Source: Synaphobranchus kaupii
Taxonomy: Eukaryota > Chordata > Actinopteri > Anguilliformes > Synaphobranchidae
Reading direction: 5' to 3'
Length of the DNA stretch: 64,000 nt
Assembly: GCA_029718625.1 (NCBI GenBank)
Contig: CM056378.1
Span: 65,867,027-65,931,026 of the forward strand
Each line of letters starts with the position of its first letter. Positions within the stretch are counted from its first letter, which is position 1. The notes under the pieces are model-generated. The model was not told the origin of the DNA, ran no database searches, and worked only from the letters and a program-made list of their open reading frames with translations. Positions 42,201 through 53,010 of the stretch are shown piece after piece. Position numbers and translations under genes: made by a program.

Positions 42201-45200
42201 CATTATATCTGACCTGAGTTGGGTGAAGGATTACTGTAGCATTTTCAAATAATCCCTCTTCAAACTTCCTATGTCCACCAATGTAAATCTACTGAAAAAG
42301 GTGATAATTTAAATAGGATTTTCTTGCCAATTTTAGAACGTCTCAAACTTTGACAAATGTGTATGAGAGAAGAGGTCCTCCACTATATCTGACCTGAGTT
42401 GGGTGAAATATTACTGTAATATTTTCAAATAATCCCTCTTCAAACTTCCTATGTCCACCAATGTAAATCTACTGAAAAAGGTGAAATTTTAAATAGGATT
42501 TTCTTGCCAATTTTAGAACGTCTCAAACTTTTGACAAGTTGGTATGAGAGAAGAGGTCCTCCTCTACATCTCACCTGAGGTGGGTGAAATATTACCGTAG
42601 CATTTTCAAATAATCCCACTCCAAACTTTCTATGTAAACCAATGTAAATACTGAAAAAGGTGATTATTTAACCCTTTCCAGCCTAAGCGAATATTGGGTC
42701 AACATTCTATTCCATTTTATTTCTTAATGTGCGTTGCAAAAATGTTTGTAGTGTGATCATATGACATCAGATACCTAAACTTGATATACCATTGTAAACA
42801 GGATAACTGGGGCTTTCAATTGATATAAAAAATTATAGGATTACTTGATGGCAATATCATCAATTATGGAAATACATTTACCAACTAAATTCATAAAACA
42901 TTCTAAATGGCTATTTTCTAATGAGAAACCTACTATTTTACCCATTTCATGTTCAAGATAGGGGAAAACTTAGAGTGTATGATATCTTCACCATTGTGGG
43001 AGTCATATAGAATAGGAATCAGAATAGATTTATCTTCTACTGCTCAAAAGTTATAACCACTTCAGTGATGGGTAAGAAAAGGCTCAAATAAACGCTTTAG
43101 AATGTTAGGTTCATTGAAAATATGACATGTGTATGCAAAACTGTTTGTGGTGTGATCATATTATGTTACACCCCTAAAGATAATATACCATTTTAAACAG
43201 GATAACTGGAGCTTTCCATTTATATACAATAATATGCTTACTTTAACACAATATCATCAATTATATCAATTATTAAAACAAATCACAAAATAAATAATAA
43301 TAAAAAAAACTTTCTAAATGGCTATTCTCCATGAGAAACCTAGGTTTTTAAACATTTCATGTTCAAGATCGAGGGAGACAAACTGTGTGGTATCTTCACT
43401 ATTTTGTAAGTGATATAGAGTAGAAATCAGAACAGATTTATCATTTACTGCTCAAAAGTTATAACATCTTAGTGATGTATGGGAAAAGGCAAAAAAAAAA
43501 TTTTATTAGAATGTTAGGTTCATTGACATTTCACATTACCACTTATCCATACTCCTAATGGGTCACTGTTGAGAATCTGTTGATATAATGCAAAATTGAA
43601 AGACACATACACTGAAATATACAATTTATGTGTTCAATGAAACACACACTTTATTTAAAAAAAGATGTATAACATAGTGAATGGATGAACTAAGTAAATG
43701 CATAACATTGCAAAACAAATAAAAACAAGATACAACCCATGGCAAATATCAGTTTAGATACCTGTAAAATTAATGCATTGGATTTATTTACAGGAAAATC
43801 ATTAATGTATTAGTACAGATACAGCAGACAAATCTATGGTCAAGCATAAATACCTTCAATATATTCAAAAATCAAGAAGATAACAGTAAGTGCATGCATG
43901 CCCTGATGGTCCTCCGTGTCGTGATCTGCAATGACCCTCGGCACCTCCTTCTCTTCAGGGACTGTATCAGATGGCTAAATGTCCATCCTTTGCTGCAATA
44001 CATAAATATGTAATCATTTACCATTTCATTAATCCATAACATATCATATAAAACCATTTCTGAGTAATTAAAGGGCTGTACACTTGCAATAACATCATCT
44101 TACAGCAAACGCTTTATGCTTATGTCAGGAATAGCTAAAATAGCTATTCTGGACACAAGCATAATGTCCATCCATCGCTGTAATAGATAAATATATTATC
44201 AGTTGCCATTTCATTAATCCATAACATATAAAACCATTTCTGAGTCATTAAAGGGGTGTATAGCGAGAATTACATTTTACAGAAAACACTATGCTCCAGA
44301 ATAACGTTAGCCTAGATAAAAAGCACAACAATAACACAATGTTAGACTACTTAGCATAATGTCCATTCATATAAGATATTGTTTTGAATGAACAGACCAA
44401 AATCATCAGTGACATTGGCTCAACTGAATGATGTCTTCTTGTCATATTTGTCTAAACAGGCTAATCTTGCTCCAACAAAAACGTGAGTCAGAAAATAAAA
44501 CGTGAAGCTGACGTTACGTTAGGAAATGTTTGCTGTTTAGTTCTCTAATTTACTCCATTCATTTTCGACAGGACTGATCAACCACAACCTTCAAATTTAT
44601 ACATAACGTTATGTTAAAAAACTAGCTAGTTAGTACTTGCTATTGATAAGACTAATAGTTGAGTATAACATTTATAAAGCTAGCAAGACAGACAGCAGAG
44701 CTAACGTTTCAAATTAGGAAAACAAAAACGCAGAAAAGAAAATGGCTTTTCGCGCGGTTTAGGATGATAGCTCACTGTTAGACTAACGTTATTTGTTTTA
44801 GCTTTAGTTCACTACTATTTAGTTATCAAAGTCTACACTAAGATACGGAAAATATTCACATCTAACGTTATCACTTCACTTATTCATTGTATGACAGACT
44901 TTTTCACAATTTCATCTCAAAACGAGCTGGGGTAACAACAACACAGTGGCATCATTTGAAGCTGGAGCCGAACGTTAGCTACCTTAGCGAATTTCAAGTG
45001 AAAATATGAGAAAGTCTGCGGTACAAAAACAGGATTTTATTCAAAATAAAATCGTTTCTGAAGTAATATCTATGGTTAATTATTATCTTAAATATTTCTT
45101 ACCTCAGGGGGTTTACTGGCTTTCCCTCAGTCGCAGTAAAGTCTTCAGACGATAGTGTTCAGTCCGAGGTGGTCCGCTCCGCCCGCGGTGAAGCAAATGG

Positions 45201-48200
45201 AGATTTACGAGGTTGACGTGCGGTTTTATTTAGCGGTCTACAAATAAATCCCCGCCCACTAAGCTCATGAACCAATTATATGCAATTGTAGCTTATTTTG
45301 TCATCTGTAACTAGCAGTTTTCAAAAAGAAAATCAGTGATTGGACGGCAGAGCTATTATACGTCAAACCATCAGCACAATTGTGCTGAAATTAGAACGGT
45401 CCGGCTTTAAAGGGTTAAATAGGATTTTCTTGCCAATTTTAGAACGACTCAAACTTTTGACAAGTGGGTATGAGAGAAGAGGGTCCTCCATTATATCTGA
45501 CCTGAGTTGGGTGAAATATTACTATAGCATTTTCAAATAATCCCTCTTCAAACGTTCTATGTAATCCAATGTAAATCTACTGAAAAAAGGTGAAATTTTG
45601 AATAGGATTTTCTTGCCAATTTTAGAACGTGTCAAACTTTTGACACTTTGGTATGAGAGAAGAGGTCCTCCATTATATCTGACCTGAGTTGGGTGAAATA
45701 TTACTATAGCATTTTCAAATAATCCCTCTTCAAACGTTCTATGTAATCCAATGTAAATCTACTGAAAAAGGTGAAATTTTGAATAGGATTTTCTTGCCAA
45801 TTTTAGAACGTCTCAAACTTTTGACACTTTGGTATGAGAGAAGAGGTCCTCCATTATATCTGACCTGAGTTGGGTGAAATATTACTATAGCATTTTCAAA
45901 TAATCCCTCTTCAAACGTTCTATGTAATCCAATGTAAATCTACTGAAAAAGGTGAAATTTTGAATAGGATTTTCTTGCCAATTTTAGAACGTCTCAAACT
46001 TTTGACACTTTGGTATGAGAGAAGAGGTCCTCCACCACCTCTAAATCGAGTTGGGTGAAATATTACTGTGGCATTTTCAAATAATCCCTCTTCAAACTTT
46101 CTATGTAATCCAATGTAAATTTACTGAAAAAGTTGAAATTTTAAATAGGATTTTCTTGCCAATTTTAAAATGTCTCAAACTTTTGACATGTGGCTATGAG
46201 AGAAGAGGTCCTCCATTATATCTGACCTGAGTTGGGTGAAATATTACTGTAGCATTTTCAAATAAACCCTCTTCAAACTTTCTATGTAATCCAATGTAAA
46301 TTTACTGAAAAAAGTGACATTTGAAATAGGATTTTCTTGCCAATTTTAGAACGTGTCAAACTTTTGACATGTTGGTATGAGAGAAGAGGTCCTCCACTAT
46401 ATCTCACCTGAGTTGGGTGAAATATTACTGTAGCATTTTCAAATAATCCCACTCCAAACTTTCTATGTAATCCAATGTAAATTTACTGAAAAAGGTGATT
46501 ATTTAAATAAGATTTTCTTGCCAATTTTAGAACGTCTCAAACTTTTGACAGTTTCGTATGAGAGAAGAGGTCCTCCACCACCTATGAGTCGAGTTGGGTG
46601 AAATATTACTGTAGCATTTTCAAATAATCCCACTCCAAACTTTCTATGTAATCCAATGTAAATCTACTGAAAAAGGTGATTATTTAAATAGGAATTTCTT
46701 GCCAACTTTAGAACGACTCAAACTTTTGACAAGTGGGTATGAGAGAAGAGGTCCTCCATTATATCTGACCTGAGTTGGGTGAAATATTACTGTAGCATTT
46801 TCAAATAATCCCTCTTCAAACGTTCTATGTAATCCAATGTAAATCTACTGAAAAAGGTGAAATTTTGAATAGGATTTTCTTGCCAATTTTAGAACGTCTC
46901 AAACTTTTGACACTTTGGTATGAGAGAAGAGGTCCTCCACCACCTCTGAATCGAGTTGGGTGAAATATTACTGTGGCATTTTCAAATAATCCCTCTTCAA
47001 ACTTTCTATGTAATCCAATGTAAATTTACTGAAAAAATTGACATTTTGAATAGGATTTTCTTGCCAATTTTAGAACGTCTCAAACTTTTGACACTTTGCT
47101 ATGAGATAAGAGGTACTCCTCTACATCTGACCCGAGTTGGGGTGAAATATTACTGTAGCATTTTCAAATAATCCCTCTTCAAACTTTCTATGCAATCCAA
47201 TGTAAATCTACTGAAAAAGGTGACATTTTAAATAGGATTTTCTTGCCAATTTTTAGAACGTCTCAAACTTTTGTCAAGTTGGTATGGGAGAAGAGGTCTT
47301 CCACTATATCTGACCTGGGTTGGGTGAAATATTACTGTAGCATTTTCAAATAATCCCACTCCAAACTTTCTATGTAATCCAATGTAAATCTACTGAAAAA
47401 GGTGATTATTTAAATAGGAATTTCTTGCCAATTTTAGAAAGTCTCAAACTTTTGACAAGTGGGTATGAGAGAAGAGGTCCTCCATTATATCTGACCTGAG
47501 ATGGGTGAAATATTACTGTAGCATTTCCAAATAATCCCTCTTCAAACGTTCTATGTAATCCAATGTAAATCTACTGAAAAAGGTGATATTTTGAATAGGA
47601 TTTTCTTGCCAATTTTAGAACGTCTCAAACTTTTGACACTTTGCTATGAGATAAGAGGTACTCCTCTACATCTGACCCGAGTTGGGTGAAATATTACTGT
47701 AGCATTTTCAAATAATCCCTCTTCAAACTTTCTATGCAATCCAATGTAAATCTACTGAAAAAAGGTGATTATTTAAATAGGATTTTCTTGCCAATTTTAG
47801 AACGTCTCAAACTTTTGTCAAGTTGGTATGAGAGAAGAGTTCTTCCACTATATCTGACCTGGGTTGGGTGAAATATTAGTGTAGCATTTTCAAATAATCC
47901 CACTCCAAACTTTCTATGTAAACCAATGTAAATCTACTGAAAAAGGTGATTATTTAAATAGGATTTTCTTGCCAATTTTAGAACATCTCAAACTTTTGAC
48001 AAGTGGGTATAAGAGAAGACGTCCTCCATTATATCTCACCTCAGTTGGGTGAAATATTACTGTAGCATTTCCAAATAATCCCTCTTCAAACTTTCTATGC
48101 AATCCAATGTAAATCTACTGAAAAAGGTGACATTTTAAATAGGATTTTCTTGCCAATTTTAGAACGTCTCAAACTTTTGACACTTTGCTATGAGAGAAGA

Positions 48201-49578
48201 GGTCCTGCTCTACATCTGACCCGAGTTGGGTGAAATATTACTGTAGCATTTTCAAATAATCCCTCTTCAAACTTTCTATGCAATCCAATGTAAATCTACT
48301 GAAAAAAGGTGATTATTTAAATAGGATTTTCTTGCCAATTTTAGAACTTCTCAAACTTTTGACAAGTGGGTATAAGAGAAGAGGTCCTCCATTATATCTC
48401 ACCTCAGTTGGGTGAAATATTACTGTAGCATTTCCAAATAATCCCTCTTCAAACTTTCTATGCAATCCAATGTAAATCTACTGAAAAAGGTGACATTTTA
48501 AATAGGATTTTCTTGCCAATTTTAGAACGTCTCAAACTTTTGACACTTTGCTATGAGATAAGAGGTCCTCCTCTACATCTGACCCGAGTTGGGTGAAATA
48601 TTACTGTAGCATTTTCAAATAATCCCTCTTCAAACTTTCTATGCAATCCAATGTAAATCTACTGAAAAAGGTGACATTTTAAATAGGATTTTCTTGCCAA
48701 TTTAAAAACTTCTCAAACTTTTGACAAGTGATTATGAGAGAAGAGGTACTCCTCTACATCTGACCCGAGTTGGGTGAAATATTACTCTAGCATTTTCAAA
48801 TAATCCCACTCCAAATTTTCTATGTAATCCAATGTAAATCTACTGAAAAAGGTGATTATTTAAATAGGAATTTCTTACCAATTTTAGAACGTGTCAAACT
48901 TTTGACATGTGTGTATGAGAGAAGAGTCCCTCCTCTACATCTGACCTGAGTTGGGTGAAATATTACTGTAGAATTTTCAAATAATCCCTCTTCAAACTTT
49001 CTATGCAATCCGATGTAAATCTACTGAAAAAGGTGAAATTTTAAATAGGATTTTCTTGCGAATTTTAGAATGTCTCAAATTTTTGACACTTGGCTATCAG
49101 ACAAGAGGTCCTCCAACACCTCTGACTCGAGGTGGGTGAAATATTACTGTAGCATTTTCAAATAATCCCACTCTAAAACCTTCTATGTAATCCAATGTAA
49201 ATCTACTGAAAAAAGTGAAATTTTAAATAGGATTTTCTTGCCAATTTAAGAACGTTTGAAAATTTTGATGTGTGGGTATGAGAGGAGTTCCTCCTCTACA
49301 TCTGACCCGAGTTGGGTGAAATATTACTGTAGCATTTTAAAATAATCCGTCTTCAAACTTTCTATGCAATCCAATGTAAATCTACTGAAAAAGGTGACAT
49401 TTTAAATAGGATTTTCTTACCAATTTTGGAACGTCTAAAACTTTTGACAGTTGGTTATGAGAGCAGAGGTCCTCCACCACCTCTGACTCGAGGTGGGTGA
49501 AATATTACTGTAGCATTTTCAAATAATCCCACTCCAAACTTTCTATGTAATCCAATGTAAATCTACTGAAAAAGGTGA
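39281..49578 (+). repeat. 181-bp satellite array, forward arm
   Basis: Units of about 181 bp recur, each with 'gagttgggtgaaatattact', 'gcattttcaaataatccc', 'ctactgaaaaaggtga', 'aggattttcttgccaatttt' and 'tatgagagaagaggtcctcc'. Start points at 39321, 39503, 39684 and 39865 give the period. After subtracting the 2743-bp insertion (42672-45414), about 42 units remain. Blocks repeat at higher order: 39505-39753 is almost identical to 40411-40659, 906 bp apart (five units). Open frames across units change phase because 181 is not a multiple of three, so they are not genes. Confidence 0.95.
42672..45414. mobile_element. piggyBac-like non-autonomous element
   Basis: The ends are CCCTTTCCAGCC and the inverse of CCCTTTAAAGCC, flanked by TTAA at 42668-42671 and 45415-45418; removing it rejoins a satellite unit ('gattatttaaatagg'). 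The 2743-bp body has two internal direct duplications: about 42740-43090 versus 43130-43500 ('aaacaggataactgg') and about 43975-44060 versus 44160-44255 ('catttcattaatccataaca'). No transposase-like ORF. CCCT termini with TTAA favour piggyBac over Kolobok. Confidence 0.82.
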
Positions 49579-49784
49579 CATTTCCCACAGGCATGGTAGC
49601 TCACTCCACTCGGGGCGTAGCTACCTCCTGGGCCTTACTACGTGGCGCCACAATTGCTGACATTTGCGCAGCAGCGGGCTGGGCCTTATCGCTCACTTTC
49701 ACCAGGTTTTATCACCTGGACGTAGCGTCATCGGCATCAGTTGCCTCCTCTGTCCTCAGGGCAGCGGAGCAACCTTGTATGTAA
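49579..49784 (+). pseudogene. C-terminal fragment of a DIRS-type tyrosine recombinase
   Basis: The frame reads 'VAHSTRGVATSWALLRGATI' 'ADICAAAGWALSLTFTRFYH' LDV, which matches the C-terminal end of tyrosine recombinases of DIRS-like retrotransposons. The HxxR pair (HSTR) and the nucleophile Tyr (RFYHLDV) are visible. The N-terminal half with the first catalytic Arg is absent, as the satellite begins immediately upstream (49578). It ends at a stop after AEQPCM. DIRS elements use this enzyme to integrate circular DNA; here it can only be a remnant. It sits exactly between the two satellite arms. Confidence 0.82.
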
Positions 49785-50169
49785 TTTTGTGATGATTTAG
49801 GGTTTCTATCACTCGGTGGTTATTTTCCACGTTTCCCAATTGAGCTTGCTCTTCTGGTAAGAACAGCAGCCAATAGTGCATTTTGTTTTTTACAGGATTT
49901 GCACTAATGCAATGACCTGCGGTCCTGGTACCCCACTACATACCGCGCCCAATGTTATTTGGTATTCTGTGACCAATACCGTGGTCAGCCGGGGAACCTT
50001 GCACCCTCAGGATGGCAAGTGTCCTCAAGTCGGCAAAAGAGGCCGGGCGGCGTACAAGCGCCATATTTATAGCGTGACGTGGTTCCGCCCGTAGTGGTGG
50101 TTCATTTGCTATTCAGTTCCCCAGCAGCTCTTCCTCTCGGCGAGGATGCCCCATACTGTGGCGTGTTGA
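49785..50169 (+). other. rest of the axis: probable DIRS-like 3' region
   Basis: Unique, moderately GC-rich sequence between the recombinase stop and the first reverse satellite unit. 'cggcgaggatgccccatact' and 'gtggcgtgttgat' near 50138-50170 resemble the conserved 3' region of fish DIRS elements. The 72-residue ORF (49876-50094) has no recognised domain. Confidence 0.45.
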
Positions 50170-51512
50170 TCGATATGAAATAGAACCTCCTTCGTCTCTC
50201 ATATCCAAGTGTCAAAAGTTTGAGACCTTCTAAAATTGGAAAGAAATTCCTATTCAAAATTTCACCTCTTTCAGTAGATTTACAAAGGATTACATAGAAA
50301 GTTTAGAGTGGGATTATTTGAAAATGCTACAGTAATAATTCACCCAACTCAGGTCAGATATAGTGGAGGACCGCTTCTCTCATACCCACATGTCAAAAGT
50401 TTGAGAAGTTCTAAAATTGGCACGAAATTCCTATTTAAATAATCACCTTTTTCAGTAGATTGGATTACATAGAAAGTTTGAAGAGGGATTATTTGAAAAT
50501 GCTACAGTAATATTTCACCCAACTCGGGTCAGATGTAGAGGAGGACCTCTTCGCTCATACCCACATGTCAAAAGTTTGAGATGTTCTAAAATTGGCAAGG
50601 AAATCCTATCTAAAATGTCACCTTTTTCAATAGATTTACATTGGATTACAAAGAAAGTTTGAAGAGGGATTATTTGAAAATGCTAGAGTAATATTTCACC
50701 CAACTCTAGTCACATATAGGGAAGGACCTCTTCTCTCATAACCATGTGTCAAACGTTTGAGACGTTCTAAAATTGGCACAAAATTCCTATTTAAATAATC
50801 ACCTTTTTCAGTAGATTTACATTGGTGGACATAGGACGTTTGAAGAGGGATTATTTTAAAATGCTACAGTAATATTTCACCCAACTCGAGTCAGAGGTGG
50901 TGGAGGACCTCTTCTCTCATACCCATGTGTCAAAAGTTTGAGACGTTCTAAAATTGGCAAGAAAATTCTATTTAAAATGTCACCTTTTTCAGTAGATTTA
51001 CATTGGATTACATAGAAAGTTTGAAGAGGGATTATTTGAAAATGCTACAGTAATATTTCACCTAATTTAGGTCAGATATAATGGAGGACCTCTTCTCTCA
51101 TACCCATATGTCAAAGGTTTGAGACATTCTAAAATTGGCACAAAATTCCTATTTAAATAATCACCTTTTTCAGTAGATTTACATTGGTGGACATAGGGGG
51201 CTCTATTTTCAAACCGGCGCAAACCAGCGCAAGGGGACGGTATAGTCAAACACAAGCTTGTTGACAGCATCAACGTCTTAAAACTGGCGCTATGGCGTTT
51301 CTCAGCAATACCGCTAGGATCAACAAATTCTCAACATAACATCCTTTCGCTTGCGCTGCAGTGGGATGGGTGGCGCTGTCTGGGGCGTGTTCTAAAATAC
51401 TTTCGGCTCAGTGACAATTTGAACCAACGAAAACCCATTGCGTTATGATCAGCTGGAACCACCTCTTAGCGGCAACGCAATAGACTGGCAATTTGGCAAC
51501 TTATTAGTCATG

Positions 51513-52495
51513 GGGCTCTATTTTAATAAACCAAACGCAATGGTGAACACAAGAGTAAGCGCTTGGCGGTATCGCTCTGAGGGTGTGTCGGCGAGAAATT
51601 TGGTAATTTCATGACGGCAATCTTGTCGCATCTGATGGCGGTATTGCTAAAAGGCTGGGTTTAAATGTCCAAGGTGTGTCTCTATGGTAGCCAATCAAAT
51701 TGTTGTTCTCATGCTTTAAAAAAAGCCAGTTGGAACGCAATCGCTCCATGCAATTTCATAATGAGCAACCCAAACGCACTGGACCGTCAACGACAAGAGC
51801 GATTTTCCGCACAGAAATCAGACATACTTGCAACAGAAGTACAGGCTAGGACTAGTAATTTATGGATCACAATCCACACCACCTCGTCTCCCAGAAGTTC
51901 GGAAGGCACGGGAGGAGGTGGCGAATGCATTAATTAGCCTACATTAGGTGATGTAGGCATAATTATGATTCAAATGGTAGGCTTATGATTCAACTGTGTC
52001 AATGTGTAATTTATATATTATAGGCTATTGGCCTACATGATCGCAAGTTTCTTGTAAGCTGTCCTGTTTTATTCTAGTAGTTTAAATTAAAATTAATTAA
52101 TTAATAATAATTATAGGCTATTTGTTCATTAAATGGAAGTGTAATGTTGGCATCGCCTATAGACACTACATAGAACTACATGACTAATAAGTTGCCAAAT
52201 TGCCAGAGTCTATTGCGTTGCCGCTAAGAGGTGGTTCCAGCTGATCATAATGCAATGGGTTTTCGTTGGTTCAAATTGTCACTGAGCCGAAAGTATTTTA
52301 GAACACGCCCCAGACAGCGCCACCCATCCCACTGCAGCGCAAGCGAAATGATGTTATGTTGAGAATTTGTTGATCCTAGCGGTATTGCTGAGAAACGCCA
52401 TAACGCCAGTTTTAAGACGTTGATGCTGTCAACAAGCTTGCATTTGACTATACCGTCCCCTTGCGCTGGTTTGCGCCGGTTTGAAAATAGAGCCC
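51513..52495 (+). mobile_element. Harbinger element copy 3, inside copy 2
   Basis: A 983-bp copy in inverted orientation. It starts GGGCTCTATTTTAATAAACC and ends with the inverse of GGGCTCTATTTTCAAACC, flanked by ATG at 51510-51512 and 52496-52498. Its Myb-like frame (51665-51937) matches the other copies up to 'EVQART' and then shifts frame by a small indel. Confidence 0.92.
51665..51937 (+). pseudogene. Myb/SANT-like exon, frameshifted
   Basis: Identical in type to 15513-15797 through 'RFSAQKSDILATEVQART', with E-to-K in SAQES. A small indel then replaces the 'VVIYGSQSTPPRLPE' region by an unrelated frame (SNLWITIHTTSS). It cannot encode the domain. Confidence 0.65.
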
Positions 52496-52725
52496 ATGTA
52501 GTTCTATGTAGTGTCTATAGGTGATGCCAACATTACACTTCCATTTAATTAACAAATAGCCTATAATTATTATTAATTAATTTTAATTTAAACTACTAGA
52601 ATAAAACAGGACAGCTTACAAGAAACTTGCGATCATGTAGGCCAATATCCTATAATAGATAAATTACACATTGACACAGTTGAATCATAAGCCTACCATT
52701 TGAATCATAATTATGCCTACATCAC

Positions 52726-53010
52726 CTAATGTAGGCTAATTAATGCATTCGCCACCTCCTCCCGTGCCTTCCGAACTTCTGGGAGACGAGGTGGTGTGGA
52801 TTGTGATCCATAAATTACTACAGTCCTAGCCTGTACTTCTGTTGCAAGTATGTCTGATTCCTGTGCGGAAAATCGCTCTTGTCGTTGACGGTCCAGTGCG
52901 TTTGGGTTGCTCATTATGAAATAGCATGGAGCGATTGCATTCCAACTGGCTTTTTTTAAAGCATGAGAACAACAATTTGATTGGCTACCATAGAGACACA
53001 CCTTGGACAT
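52726..53010 (-). CDS. Myb/SANT-like exon, open copy
   Basis: A 94-residue frame nearly identical to 15513-15797, with one visible change, APCNF to APCYF. It keeps 'RTVVIYGSQSTPPRLPEVRK' and 'REEVANALISLH'. It is part of the DNA-binding second protein of Harbinger elements, ending before the domain is complete. It belongs to the outer element copy 2. Confidence 0.6.
   Translation of the reverse strand: MSKVCLYGSQSNCCSHALKKASWNAIAPCYFIMSNPNALDRQRQERFSAQESDILATEVQARTVVIYGSQSTPPRLPEVRKAREEVANALISLH

Noticed and set aside
43872..44057. 61-residue ORF as a piggyBac transposase fragment
   Set aside because: No catalytic or Cys-rich motif of piggyBac is present; the Arg-rich end is not enough.
39281..49578. 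Open frames of 60-82 residues recurring across the satellite (for example 39505-39753, 40411-40659)
   Set aside because: The unit is 181 bp, so the frame shifts each unit. The similarity between ORFs follows from the repeat and there is no start context or domain.
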